From positions 1 through 64,000 of the forward strand of contig NZ_JBDPLH010000011.1 in assembly GCF_040187885.1 (NCBI RefSeq): a stretch of 64,000 bases of DNA, read 5' to 3'. Within the stretch, counting starts at the first letter, position 1. The number at the start of each line of letters is the position of its first letter. This DNA is from Roseateles_E cavernae (GTDB lineage Bacteria; Pseudomonadota; Gammaproteobacteria; Burkholderiales; Burkholderiaceae_C). The notes beneath the pieces are model-generated. The model ran no database searches, was not told the DNA's origin, and saw only the letters and a program-made list of their open reading frames with translations. The translations under genes were made by a program, and so were the position numbers. Shown here piece after piece: positions 50,622 through 59,836 of the stretch.

Positions 50622-51014
50622 ATGAGCACTGACATGAAATTCTTGGTTGTTGACGATTTCTCCACCATGCGCCGCATCGTGCGCGGGCTGCTGAAGGAGA
50701 TCGGCTACAACAATTGCGAAGAAGCCGAGGACGGGGTCGAGGCCCTGAATATGCTCAAGCAGGCAAAGTACGACTTCGTCGTCAGCGACATCAATATGCC
50801 CAATATGACGGGCTTCGAGCTGCTGAAGGCCATCAAGGAAGATCCCAATCTGAAGCACCTGCCGGTGCTGATGGTGACGGCCGAGGCCCGCAAGGAAGAC
50901 ATCGTGCTGGCCGCCCAGACCGGTGCGGCGGGCTATATCGTCAAGCCCTTCACCAAGGCCACGCTGGAAGAAAAAGTCCAGAAGATCATGCAGAAACTGG
51001 CCGCTGCGGCCTGA
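50622..51014 (+). CDS. cheY2: chemotaxis response regulator CheY (second copy)
   Basis: 130 aa single receiver very close to classical CheY: KFLVVDDFSTMRRIVR with Asp11-Asp12, phospho-acceptor Asp56 (SDINMPNMTG), MVTAEA and VKPFTKATLEEK. GAGGAAAG precedes the ATG. Paired with cheZ 15 bp downstream, it is the more likely motor regulator of the two CheY proteins here. Confidence 0.96.
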   Translation: MSTDMKFLVVDDFSTMRRIVRGLLKEIGYNNCEEAEDGVEALNMLKQAKYDFVVSDINMPNMTGFELLKAIKEDPNLKHLPVLMVTAEARKEDIVLAAQTGAAGYIVKPFTKATLEEKVQKIMQKLAAAA

Positions 51015-51029
51015 GGCGGGGACAAGACC

Positions 51030-51665
51030 ATGAAGATGGAAGAACTCGCCAAACTGGGCAGTGGCACCGACCCGCTGATGGTCTCGCCCGAAGTGTTCCA
51101 GCAGCTCGGCACCATCACCCGGGTGTTGCACGACACCATGCAGCAGCTGGGCGTGATGCCCAAGCTGCAGACCGCCACCGACGGCCTGCCCGACGCGCGC
51201 AGCCGCCTGACCTATATCGCCAGCAAGACCGCCGAGGCCGCCAACAAGGTGCTGAACTCGGTCGACCAGGCCAAGGCCGAACACGCCCGCATCACCGAGG
51301 CGGCCAACGCGATGGCCAAGGCCATCACGGCCGATCCGGTCAAGGCCGTGGCCAGCGGCGCGGTGTTCAACTTCGTCAAGCAGGTCGAGGCCTCGACCGG
51401 CCATATCGACCAGCACCTGACCGACATCATGATGGCCCAGGACTTCCATGACCTGACCGGCCAGGTGGTCGCCAAGGTCGTGACCCTGGCCAATGATCTG
51501 GAAGACAGCCTGGTCAAGCTGCTGGTGCAGGTGGTGCCGCCCGAGCAGCGCGAGAAGGTCGACGCCAGCATCCTGCAGGGTCCGGTCGTCAACGCGGAAG
51601 GGCGCACCGATGTGGTGACCAACCAGGGCGAGGTCGACGACCTGCTGGCCAGCCTGGGCTTCTAG
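51030..51665 (+). CDS. cheZ: chemotaxis phosphatase CheZ
   Basis: 211 aa helical protein with the catalytic block MMAQDFHDLTGQVVAKVV: Asp141 and Gln145 correspond to the CheZ active residues. The C-terminal EVDDLLASLGF is the CheY-binding peptide. It dephosphorylates CheY-P. A terminator follows. Confidence 0.96.
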   Translation: MKMEELAKLGSGTDPLMVSPEVFQQLGTITRVLHDTMQQLGVMPKLQTATDGLPDARSRLTYIASKTAEAANKVLNSVDQAKAEHARITEAANAMAKAITADPVKAVASGAVFNFVKQVEASTGHIDQHLTDIMMAQDFHDLTGQVVAKVVTLANDLEDSLVKLLVQVVPPEQREKVDASILQGPVVNAEGRTDVVTNQGEVDDLLASLGF

Positions 51666-51702
51666 TCCGCAGCCGGCCCCATCCGCCCCGAACCCGCCCG
51701 AA

Positions 51703-51730
51703 CCCGCCTCCAGAGGCGGGTTTGTCGTTT
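51703..51730 (+). terminator. Rho-independent terminator after cheZ
   Basis: 8-bp stem CCCGCCTC / GAGGCGGG with a very tight loop (7 bp with 4 nt in practice), followed by TTTGTCGTTT. It ends the motA-cheZ transcription unit 38 bases past the cheZ stop and about 100 bases before flhB. Confidence 0.8.
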
Positions 51731-51833
51731 CTCGGGGCCGGATCACCGCCGGTTTCCCCCCCTTTATCCGGCTTAAGTTCGCGGCCTTGGCGGCCAACAA
51801 TGGCATAGCGCTCATCGGAGCGCCTCATCCGCC

Positions 51834-53009
51834 ATGGCCGACCAAGACGCACAAGACAAGAACTTACCGGCCTCAGCCAAGAAGATCCAGCGATCTCGGG
51901 CCGAGGGCCAGGTGCCGCGTTCGCGCGATCTGGGCCATTTCGCCGTCATCCTGACCGGCGGCGCGCTGCTGGCGGCCGGCGGGCCCGAGGGCGTGGCCTG
52001 GTTGCAGCAGCTGATGGACTTCAGCCTGCGCTTTGACGCCGAGCTGCTGGCCAAGCCCGGCGTGATGACCGAGCGTTTTCTCGACGTTGGCCTGCGCGGC
52101 CTGCTGCTGAGCCTGGGCGTGGGCCTGTGCCTGAGCCTGGTCGCGGTGCTCAGCAGCGTGGCGCTGGGCGGCTGGAACTTCACGATGAAGGCCGTCGCCC
52201 CCAAGTTCTCCAATCTCAATCCGCTCACCGGCATCGCCCGGCTGTTCCAGTGGCAGGGCCTGGGCCAGGCACTGAAGGCCTGTGGGCTGGCCCTGGTGCT
52301 GGCGCTGATCGCCGGCCTGGTGATGAAGAACCGCATCGCCAACTATGTCGGCATCATGTCGGTGCCGCTGCCGGCCGCGCTGGCCTATGCCGGCGAGCAG
52401 CTGATGGGCGGCCTGGCCTTTCTGGGCCTGGGCCTGGCGCTGTTCGCCATCATCGATGTGCCGCTGCAGTACCAGCTCTATATGAAGCGGCTGAAGATGT
52501 CGCGCGAAGAGGTCAAGCAGGAGTTCAAGGAGCTCGAAGGCAACCAGGAAGTGAAGTCGCGCATGCGCGCCAAGATGCGCGAGATGGCCAAGCGCCGCAT
52601 GCTGGCCGCCGTGCCGACCGCCGACCTGGTCGTGATGAACCCGACCCACTATGCGGTCGCGCTCAAGTATGAAGAGGGCAGGATGGCCGCCCCCCAGGTG
52701 GTGGCCAAGGGCGCCGACCTGCTGGCGATGAAGATCCGCGACCTGGCCAAAGACGCCAAGGTGCCGGTGCTGCAGTCGCCGATGCTGGCCCGCGCCCTCT
52801 ATGCCCATGCCGAGCTGGACCGCGAGATCCCGGCCGCGCTGTTCGCCGCCGTGGCCCAGGTGCTGGCCTATGTCTACCAGCTGCGTGCGGCCCTGGCCGG
52901 GCGCGGCGTCGCACCGGCCCTGCCCGATCCGGTCGTGCCGCCCGAGCTGGACCCCCACAACAAGCCTGCCGCCCAGCGCAGCGGCGCCCCTGAGGACGAC
53001 GAGCAATGA
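51834..53009 (+). CDS. flhB: flagellar export switch protein FlhB
   Basis: 391 aa. Start DQDAQDKNLPASAKKIQRSRAEGQVPRSRDLGHF, four helices, then the cytoplasmic domain with the self-cleavage NPTH site (VVMNPTHYAVALKYEEGRMAAPQVVAKG). The C-terminal tail after the core is long and Pro-rich. It changes export specificity on the FliK signal. Overlaps flhA as ATGA. Confidence 0.97.
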   Translation: MADQDAQDKNLPASAKKIQRSRAEGQVPRSRDLGHFAVILTGGALLAAGGPEGVAWLQQLMDFSLRFDAELLAKPGVMTERFLDVGLRGLLLSLGVGLCLSLVAVLSSVALGGWNFTMKAVAPKFSNLNPLTGIARLFQWQGLGQALKACGLALVLALIAGLVMKNRIANYVGIMSVPLPAALAYAGEQLMGGLAFLGLGLALFAIIDVPLQYQLYMKRLKMSREEVKQEFKELEGNQEVKSRMRAKMREMAKRRMLAAVPTADLVVMNPTHYAVALKYEEGRMAAPQVVAKGADLLAMKIRDLAKDAKVPVLQSPMLARALYAHAELDREIPAALFAAVAQVLAYVYQLRAALAGRGVAPALPDPVVPPELDPHNKPAAQRSGAPEDDEQ

Positions 53010-55111
53010 ACGCGCTGATGGCCCGACTGCAAACCCTGCTGGGCCCGCGGGCCGGCATCGTCGCGGCGCTGGGCGCGCCGATGGCGGTGCTGCTGATCCT
53101 GTCGATGATGGTGCTGCCGCTGCCGCCCTTCATCCTGGACCTGCTGTTCACCTTCAATATCGCGATGGCCGTGATGGTGATGATGGTGGCCGCCAATATG
53201 GTCAAGCCGCTGGACTTCGCGGCCTTTCCGACCGTGCTGCTGCTGACCACCTTGCTGCGCCTGTCGCTGAACGTGGCCTCGACCCGGGTCGTGCTGCTGG
53301 AGGGCCATACCGGCCCCGGCGCGGCCGGCAAGGTGATCGAGTCCTTCGGCCACTTCCTGATCGGCGGCAATTTCGCGGTCGGCCTGATCGTGTTCGCGAT
53401 CCTGGTGGTGATCAACTTCATCGTCGTGACCAAGGGCGCGGAGCGCATCGCCGAGGTCGGCGCGCGCTTCACCCTCGATGCGATGCCCGGCAAGCAGATG
53501 GCGGTGGACGCCGACCTGAACGCCGGCCTGATCAACGAGGCCGAGGCCAAGCGCCGGCGCGCCGAGCTCGGCGACGAGGCCGACTTCTTCGGCTCGATGG
53601 ACGGTGCCAGCAAATTCGTGCGCGGCGATGCGATCGCCGGCATCCTGATCCTGTTCATCAACATCATCGGCGGCTTCATCATCGGCGTGGCCCAGCACGG
53701 CCTGTCCGCCGGTCAGGCGGCCGATTCCTATGTGTTGCTGGCGGTCGGCGATGCGCTGGTGGCCCAGATTCCGGCGCTGCTGATCTCGGTGGCCGCAGCC
53801 ATGGTGGTGTCGCGGGTCGGTTCGGACAAGGACATCGGCAGCCAGATCGGCCGCCAGGTCTTCGGCTCGGCCAAGTCGCTGGCCGTCACGGCCGGCGTGA
53901 TCGGCGCGCTGGGCCTGATTCCCGGCATGCCGCATCTGGTCTTTCTGCTGATCGCCAGCGGCCTGGGCTATCTGGCCTGGTGGCTGCGTACCCGCGACCA
54001 ACAGCAGGCCAGGACCGCCGCAGCGGCCGCCGCCAAGCCCTCGGCCGCCGCGGCCGCCGCCGAGCCCAATGCCGAGGCCAGCTGGGACGATCTGGTGCCC
54101 ATCGACACGCTGGGCCTGGAGGTCGGCTACCGGCTGATCACGCTGGTGGACAAGAACCGCGAGGGCGATCTGCTCAGCCGCATCAAGGGCGTGCGGCGCA
54201 AGTTTGCGCAGGATGTGGGCTTTCTGCCGCCGCCGGTGCATATTCGCGACAACCTGGAGCTGCGCCCCAGCCAGTACCGGCTGACCCTGCGCGGCGCCGT
54301 GGTCGGCGAGGCCGAGGCCTTCCCGGGCATGTGGCTGGCGATCAACCCGGGGCATGCCAGCCAGAAGCTGATCGGCACCCAGACCACCGATCCGGCCTTC
54401 GGCCTGCCGGCCACCTGGATCGAGGACCGCCAGCGCGAAATGGCCCAAATGGCGGGATTTACCGTGGTTGATTGCTCGACCGTGATTGCCACCCATCTTT
54501 CACACTTGATGCAAGTCCACGCGGCCAAGCTGCTGGGCCGAGTGGAGACCCAGCAACTGGTGGATCACCTCACCAAGCAAGCCCCGCAACTGATCGAAGA
54601 CGTGATACCCAAGATGGTCGGCATCTCATCCCTGCAACGAGTTCTCCAGCTGCTGCTGGAGGAGGGCGTGCACATCCGCGATATGCGCTCCATCGTCGAG
54701 TCCATCGCCGAGAACGCCGCCACCATCGCTGACCCGGCTGAGCTGGCCCGCCGCATCCGCACCCATATCGCCCCGGCCATCGTGCAGCAGATCTACGGCC
54801 CGGTGAAGGAGCTGGACGTGATCGCGCTGGAGCCCGAGCTGGAGCGCCTGGTCACGCAAGCCCTGAATTCCCCCCACGGCGCCGCGCTGGACCCCGGTGT
54901 CGCCGACACCCTGGCCCGCAGCGCCGCCGAGACCGCCCAGGCCCAGGAGGACCGTGGCGTGCCGGCCTGCCTGCTGGTGCCCGACCTGATCCGCGCCCCG
55001 ATGGCACGCCTGCTGCGCCGCGCCGCGCCGCGCCTGAAGGTGCTGGGCCATAGCGAAATTCCTGAAACTCATTCGATCCGCATCGGCTCGGTGATCGGAG
55101 GCACTGTATGA
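53006..55111 (+). CDS. flhA: flagellar export gate protein FlhA
   Basis: 701 aa. Eight helices in the N-terminal half with the conserved cytoplasmic loop (VVTKGAERIAEVGARFTLDAMPGKQMAVDADLNAG), an Ala-rich linker near 330-350, and the FLHAC ring domain (YRLTLRGAVVGEAEAFPGMWLAINPG onward). It overlaps flhB upstream and flhF downstream by four bases each, so the three are translationally coupled. Confidence 0.97.
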   Translation: MNALMARLQTLLGPRAGIVAALGAPMAVLLILSMMVLPLPPFILDLLFTFNIAMAVMVMMVAANMVKPLDFAAFPTVLLLTTLLRLSLNVASTRVVLLEGHTGPGAAGKVIESFGHFLIGGNFAVGLIVFAILVVINFIVVTKGAERIAEVGARFTLDAMPGKQMAVDADLNAGLINEAEAKRRRAELGDEADFFGSMDGASKFVRGDAIAGILILFINIIGGFIIGVAQHGLSAGQAADSYVLLAVGDALVAQIPALLISVAAAMVVSRVGSDKDIGSQIGRQVFGSAKSLAVTAGVIGALGLIPGMPHLVFLLIASGLGYLAWWLRTRDQQQARTAAAAAAKPSAAAAAAEPNAEASWDDLVPIDTLGLEVGYRLITLVDKNREGDLLSRIKGVRRKFAQDVGFLPPPVHIRDNLELRPSQYRLTLRGAVVGEAEAFPGMWLAINPGHASQKLIGTQTTDPAFGLPATWIEDRQREMAQMAGFTVVDCSTVIATHLSHLMQVHAAKLLGRVETQQLVDHLTKQAPQLIEDVIPKMVGISSLQRVLQLLLEEGVHIRDMRSIVESIAENAATIADPAELARRIRTHIAPAIVQQIYGPVKELDVIALEPELERLVTQALNSPHGAALDPGVADTLARSAAETAQAQEDRGVPACLLVPDLIRAPMARLLRRAAPRLKVLGHSEIPETHSIRIGSVIGGTV

Positions 55112-56715
55112 ACGTCAAACGCTTCACCGCCCGTTCCGCCCGCGAGGCCATGGCCCTGGTGCGCCAGGCCTTTGGCGATGACGCCGTCGTGCTCTCCAAC
55201 AAGCCGTGCAAGGAAGGCGTCGAGGTGCTGGCGATGGCCCCCGAGGGCATGTCGCAGATCGAGAAGGTGGCCGCCACGGCGCCCAAGGTCAGCGCGCCCA
55301 GCCGTGTGCAGGCCCGCCCCAAGGAGGCTCCGCTGAGCGAGCGCGCCGCGCGCCAGGCGCCGGTGCTGTTCGGCGACGCCGGCGTCAACGCCGATGTGCA
55401 GGCGCTGGCGATGAGCACGCTGTCCTTCCAGGACTATGTGCGCGAGCGCATGCTCAAGCGCCGCCATGCCGAGCTCAACGGTGGCCGCACCGAACCCAGC
55501 ATGGACATGCTGCCGGCCGAGCCCGAGCAGCCGCAGGACACCGGCGTGGCCTCGCTGACGGCCGCCCGCCAGCAGCGCGCCCAGGCGGCGCTGCAGGCGA
55601 TGGCGCCGCGTCGCCCCGAGCCGGAACCCGCGCCGCCGGCCCCGGCTCCGCGTCGCAGCCCGCCGGTGCTGCGCGACGAGATCCGCGTCAGCGCCCCGGC
55701 CGTGCCCGATCTGGCCGCCGGCGCCAGCCGCCGCGACCAGCAAGACATGATGAACGAGCTGCGCTCGATGAAGGGCCTGATCGAGGAGCGCTTCGGCGCG
55801 CTGGCCTTCATGGAGAAGCTGCAGCGCCAGCCGGCCCAGGCCCGGCTGACGCAGAAGCTGCTGGATGCCGGCTTCTCGCCCGCGCTGACCCGCAAGCTGG
55901 TCGAAGGCTTGCCGGCCGACTTCAAGCAGCAGACCGCCGACGAGAGCAGCTGGGCCGCCAATGTGCTGTCGCGCAATCTGCAGACCGACGAGCAGAACCC
56001 GGCGCTGGAAGAGCAGGGCGGCGTGTTCGCGCTGATCGGCTCCACCGGTGTTGGCAAGACCACCACCACGGCCAAGATCGCCGCCGCCTTCGCGACCCGC
56101 CACGGCGCCGGCCAGCTGGGCCTGATCACCTTGGACGCCTATCGCGTCGGTGCCCACGAGCAGCTGCGCGCCTATGGCCGCATCCTCGGCGTGCCGGTGC
56201 ACACCGCCCATGACCGGACCTCGCTGGAAGACCTGCTGGAGCTGCTGTCGGGCAAGAAGATGGTGCTGATCGACACGGCCGGCATGGCCCAGCGCGACAG
56301 CCGTACCACCGAGCTGCTGGACATGCTGTCGCATCCCAGCCTGCGCAAGATCCTGGTGCTCAACGCCGCCCAGCAGGGCGAGACCATCGAGGACGTGGCC
56401 CAGGCCTGGCGCGCCAGCGAGTGCATGGGCGTGGTGCTGTCCAAGATCGACGAAGCCGTCAAGCTGGCCCCGGCGCTGGACACGCTGATTCGCCACAAAC
56501 TCAAGGTGCTGGGCGTGACCAACGGCCAGCGCGTGCCCGAGGACTGGCACCGCCTGTCGGCCCCGGCCCTGGTGCAGCGCGCGCTGCGCAATGCCGCCGC
56601 CCCGGCCTGGCGTGTCGACAGCGCCGATGTGAACCTGATCTTCGCCGGTGGCCCTGCGCTGGCCGCCGCCAATAACGCTCAGGCCGCCCGTCCGGCCGCC
56701 TTCGGCGCTTACTGA
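55108..56715 (+). CDS. flhF: flagellar SRP-like GTPase FlhF
   Basis: 535 aa. N-terminal B domain (NVKRFTARSAREAMALVRQAFGDDAVVLSN), an Ala/Pro/Arg-rich middle, an N domain, and a G domain with G1 GSTGVGKTTTT (about 311-321), DTAGMAQRDSRT (G3) and SKIDEAVKL (G4). It sets the position of the flagellum at the pole. Followed 12 bp later by a degenerate FlhG. Confidence 0.96.
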   Translation: MNVKRFTARSAREAMALVRQAFGDDAVVLSNKPCKEGVEVLAMAPEGMSQIEKVAATAPKVSAPSRVQARPKEAPLSERAARQAPVLFGDAGVNADVQALAMSTLSFQDYVRERMLKRRHAELNGGRTEPSMDMLPAEPEQPQDTGVASLTAARQQRAQAALQAMAPRRPEPEPAPPAPAPRRSPPVLRDEIRVSAPAVPDLAAGASRRDQQDMMNELRSMKGLIEERFGALAFMEKLQRQPAQARLTQKLLDAGFSPALTRKLVEGLPADFKQQTADESSWAANVLSRNLQTDEQNPALEEQGGVFALIGSTGVGKTTTTAKIAAAFATRHGAGQLGLITLDAYRVGAHEQLRAYGRILGVPVHTAHDRTSLEDLLELLSGKKMVLIDTAGMAQRDSRTTELLDMLSHPSLRKILVLNAAQQGETIEDVAQAWRASECMGVVLSKIDEAVKLAPALDTLIRHKLKVLGVTNGQRVPEDWHRLSAPALVQRALRNAAAPAWRVDSADVNLIFAGGPALAAANNAQAARPAAFGAY

Positions 56716-56727
56716 GCCCCTCCCATC

Positions 56728-57531
56728 ATGCGCAACTCCTATCGCCACACCGCCCCGCAAGACCAGGCCGACGGCTTGCGCCGCCTGTTCGCGGCCTCGC
56801 GCGTGCGCTTCATCCCGGTGCTGAGCAACCCCCATGTGGTCAATGGCGGCGCGCTGCTGGAAGGCCTGTGCGCCGCCTTCGCCGAGCTGGGTCTGCACAC
56901 GCTGGTGGTCGATGCCGGCGAGCTCTCGCCGCAGCCGGCCGAGCTGGCGGCGGTGGATCTGGCCGCCTGCGTCGAGCGCCTGTCCGATCAGGTCTCCTAT
57001 CTGGCCGCCCGCGGCCTGCCGCTGCGCCATATCAATGCCCATGGCTCGGCCGCCCAGTTTCTCGAAGCGGTCACCGACGCGGCGCCTTTTGCCGATGTCG
57101 TGATCCTGCACGCCAGCGCGGCCGAGCTGGCCCGCATGGTGGCCCAGCGCGAGCTGCGCCCGGTGCTGCTGGCCGATACCGATTCGCAAAGCGTCACCCA
57201 TGCCTATGCCGGCATGAAGTGGCTGACCCAGCGGGCCGGCCTGATGGTCTACAGCCTGCTGCTGGCCTGCCCGCCGCAGCTGCGCCTGGCCGAGCGCATC
57301 GCCCAGCAGATCAGCAGCTGCGCCGACGGTTTCCTCGGTGCGGTGCTGCGCGACTGGGCCTGCCTGGACCCGCGCCAGCCGGCCAGCGCGCCGATGGCGC
57401 CCGAGCTGCGCCATCTGGCGCGCGAGCTGCTGATGGCCGCGCCGCCCGGCGCCTTGCTGGAATCCGCCGCCGACACCTTGCCGCTGCGCCCGATGCTGCG
57501 CGGCGCGCGTGCCGCCATGGCCGTTGTTTGA
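56728..57531 (+). CDS. flhG: FlhG/FleN-like protein lacking a Walker A motif
   Basis: 267 aa in the flhG position between flhF and fliA. The N-terminus keeps the FlhF-activating motif Asp12-Gln13-Ala14-x-x-Leu17-Arg18 (DQADGLR). The following strand-loop-helix (IPVLSNPHVVNGGALLEGLCAAFAELGLHTLVVDAG, about 29-64) lies where ParA/MinD proteins carry KGGVGKT, but both lysines are gone, and the DAD after the next strand is DAG. The fold seems kept while ATP binding is doubtful. Likely an FlhF regulator that does not cycle on ATP. Confidence 0.8.
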   Translation: MRNSYRHTAPQDQADGLRRLFAASRVRFIPVLSNPHVVNGGALLEGLCAAFAELGLHTLVVDAGELSPQPAELAAVDLAACVERLSDQVSYLAARGLPLRHINAHGSAAQFLEAVTDAAPFADVVILHASAAELARMVAQRELRPVLLADTDSQSVTHAYAGMKWLTQRAGLMVYSLLLACPPQLRLAERIAQQISSCADGFLGAVLRDWACLDPRQPASAPMAPELRHLARELLMAAPPGALLESAADTLPLRPMLRGARAAMAVV

Positions 57532-57550
57532 ACAGTCGCTGGAGCAGATG

Positions 57551-58264
57551 ATGTACACCGCCAAAGGTCGACTCGATAACTCCTCCCTGATCCGGCAGTA
57601 CAGCCCGCTGGTGCGGCGCCTGGCGCATCAGATGATTGCCAAGCTGCCGGCCAATGTGGAGCTGGATGACCTGATCCAGGTGGGCCTGATCGGCCTGACC
57701 GACGCGCTGAGCCGCTTCGACACCGGCCAGGGCGTGCAGTTCGAAACCTTTGCCACCCAGCGCATCCGCGGCGCCATGCTCGACGAGCTGCGCGGCGGCG
57801 ACTGGATGAGCCGCGGCACACGCCGCCAGCAGCGCTCGATCGAGAGCGCCGTCCACAAGCTGGAGCAAAAGCTCGGCCGGGCGCCGCAGGAAAGCGAGAT
57901 CGCGGTCGAGATGGGCATCAGCCTGCTCGAATACCAGGAGCTGCTCGGCAAGGTGCGCGGCACCCAGCTGGTGTTTCTGGAGGACATGAGCGGCGACGAG
58001 GGCGACGAGGACTATCTGGACCGCCATGTCGTCGACGACAGCAACAACCCGGTGGCCCTGCTGCAGGACCACCGCATGCGCGAGGCCCTGGTCGCGGCCA
58101 TCAAGAACCTGCCCGAGCGCGAGCAGTTCGTGATGAGCATGTACTACGAGCACGACATGAATCTCAAGGAGATCGCGGCCGTGCTCAAGGTCACGGAGTC
58201 GCGCGTTTGCCAGCTGCACAGCCAGTCGATCGCCCGTTTGCGCGTTAAGCTGCGCGACTGGTAA
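57551..58264 (+). CDS. fliA: flagellar sigma factor FliA (sigma-28)
   Basis: 237 aa from the ATG at 57551 (MYTAKGRLD), six bases after GGAG; the adjacent ATG at 57548 is the alternative. Region 2 VRRLAHQMIAKLPANVELDDLIQVGLIGLTDALSRFD and RIRGAMLDELRGGDWMSR, region 3, and region 4 ending in LKEIAAVLKVTESRVCQLHSQSIARLRVKL. It would recognise the T(A/C)AAG...GCCGATAA sites found across this window. Confidence 0.97.
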   Translation: MYTAKGRLDNSSLIRQYSPLVRRLAHQMIAKLPANVELDDLIQVGLIGLTDALSRFDTGQGVQFETFATQRIRGAMLDELRGGDWMSRGTRRQQRSIESAVHKLEQKLGRAPQESEIAVEMGISLLEYQELLGKVRGTQLVFLEDMSGDEGDEDYLDRHVVDDSNNPVALLQDHRMREALVAAIKNLPEREQFVMSMYYEHDMNLKEIAAVLKVTESRVCQLHSQSIARLRVKLRDW

Positions 58265-58334
58265 TACAAAACGACGCCGCCGCGAGCGGCACCGACGGCA
58301 GGCCGCCACACGATGCGGCCGGAGGGGACTCTGC

Positions 58335-59678
58335 ATGTTCGACTGGTTGCGTCGGCACCCCGACGCTGCAATGCCCGAGCCTGGCCCGGCCGCGCCCGGC
58401 GCTGGCCTGGAGGTGGTCAAGCGCCTGTCGCGCTCGGTCTCGACCCTGGGCCGCGATGCCGCCGAGGTGCGCGGCGTGCTCGAAGACACCCAGAAGATCG
58501 TCGAGGCCCAGGGCCAGGCCATGCAGGCCCTGGCCGGCCAGCTCGGCCAGGTCCAGCAATCCCAGCAAGCCATCGGTGACTCGACCCGGCTGACCCGCGA
58601 GGCGGTCGGCCGCGCCCGCAGTGCGCTGGCCGGTGTCGGCGCCGAGGTCGGTGGCATCGTCCAGACCCTGCGCGATGTCTCGGACGCCGCCGGCCAGATC
58701 ACCCAGATCGCGCTGCAGACCCGTCTCGTCGCCTTCAATGCCTCGGTCGAGGCCAAGCGCGCCGGCGAGGCCGGGCGCGGTTTCGGCGTCGTGGCCGATG
58801 CGGTCAAGGACCTGGCGGGCCGGGTCGAGTCGTCCTCCAAATCCATCATCGGTTCGATCGCCGCGCTCGATGCGCGCATCGACGCCTTCAGCCGCGAGCT
58901 GGCCAGCGACGGTGCCCATGCCGGCAAGAGCAGCATCCATGCGGCCTTCGGCGATGTCGAGAAGGATGTCGGCCTGATCTCGAGCTCGGCCGAGCAGAGC
59001 CGCCTCACCACGGCCAGCCTCAACGAGCGCGCCGCCGTGCTGGAGGGCGAGGTCAAGCAGGCCGTGGCCGGCCTGAGCAAGGCCTATGCCTGCAGCGAGC
59101 GTTTTCTGCGCCTGTCGGAAGAGCTGATCGAGCAGATCGCCGAGTCCGGCGTCGAGGTCGAGGACTCGCCGCTGATCCGCGGCGCCCAGCAGGCCGCCGC
59201 CGAGATCGCCGCGCTGCTGGAGCAGGCGGTGGCTTCCGGCGCGATCCGCATCGAGCAGCTGTTCGATGAGCACTACCGCCCGATCAACGGCAGCAACCCG
59301 CCGCAACACCTGACCCCCTTCACCGAGCTGGCCGACCGTCTGTTCCCGGCGGTGCAGGAGCGGCTGCTGAGCCTGAGCGACAAGGTGGTCTACTGCATCG
59401 CGGTGGACCGCAACGGTTATGTGGCCACCCACAACAAGAAGTACAACCAGCCGCAGCGCAGCGGCGACGTGGTCTGGAACACCGCCAACAGCCGCTACCG
59501 CCGCATCTTCAACGACCGCACCGGCCTGGCCTCCGCCCGCAACCAGCGCCCCTTCCTGCTACAGACCTACCGCCGCGACATGGGTGGTGGCCGCTTCGTC
59601 CTCCTCAAGGAAGTCGCCGCGCCGATCATGGTGGCGGGGCGGCATTGGGGGGGATTGAGGTTGGCGTTTAATTTTTGA
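58335..59678 (+). CDS. soluble chemoreceptor with N-terminal signalling hairpin and C-terminal Cache-like sensor
   Basis: 447 aa, no membrane segment or signal peptide. A coiled-coil signalling region with a modified tip (ITQIALQTRLVAFNASVEAKRAGEAGRGFGVVADAVKDLA, about 122-160) comes first. The C-terminal ~170 residues form a sensor with VVYCIAVDRNGYVATHN and YRRIFNDRTGLASARNQRPFLLQTYRRDMGGG, a block that also occurs in other cytoplasmic receptors. The order is the reverse of membrane receptors. GGAGGGG precedes the ATG; it follows fliA by 70 bp. No DWETF tail. Confidence 0.88.
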   Translation: MFDWLRRHPDAAMPEPGPAAPGAGLEVVKRLSRSVSTLGRDAAEVRGVLEDTQKIVEAQGQAMQALAGQLGQVQQSQQAIGDSTRLTREAVGRARSALAGVGAEVGGIVQTLRDVSDAAGQITQIALQTRLVAFNASVEAKRAGEAGRGFGVVADAVKDLAGRVESSSKSIIGSIAALDARIDAFSRELASDGAHAGKSSIHAAFGDVEKDVGLISSSAEQSRLTTASLNERAAVLEGEVKQAVAGLSKAYACSERFLRLSEELIEQIAESGVEVEDSPLIRGAQQAAAEIAALLEQAVASGAIRIEQLFDEHYRPINGSNPPQHLTPFTELADRLFPAVQERLLSLSDKVVYCIAVDRNGYVATHNKKYNQPQRSGDVVWNTANSRYRRIFNDRTGLASARNQRPFLLQTYRRDMGGGRFVLLKEVAAPIMVAGRHWGGLRLAFNF

Positions 59679-59836
59679 AGGGGTGGGTGGTTGATAGGTA
59701 GTTGGCTGCGGAGACAGTCTGTCGATCCCATCGGATGAATGCACGGTTACCACCAAATTGCGATCGACTCTCAGGCGACTTCCGAGAATGCATTTATTGA
59801 TTTTTGGGCATGGCTTGCCGCCGTGGTGCGTTCTTT

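Noticed and set aside
51774..51800. Possible FliA site upstream of flhB (TAAG-like -35, GCCAACAA -10)
   Set aside because: Two mismatches in the -10 and a spacing problem; flhB is normally FlhDC-controlled.
59679..59836. Possible integration boundary or attachment site beside the AAA/TOPRIM pair
   Set aside because: I looked for flanking direct repeats, a tRNA end or an integrase and found none.
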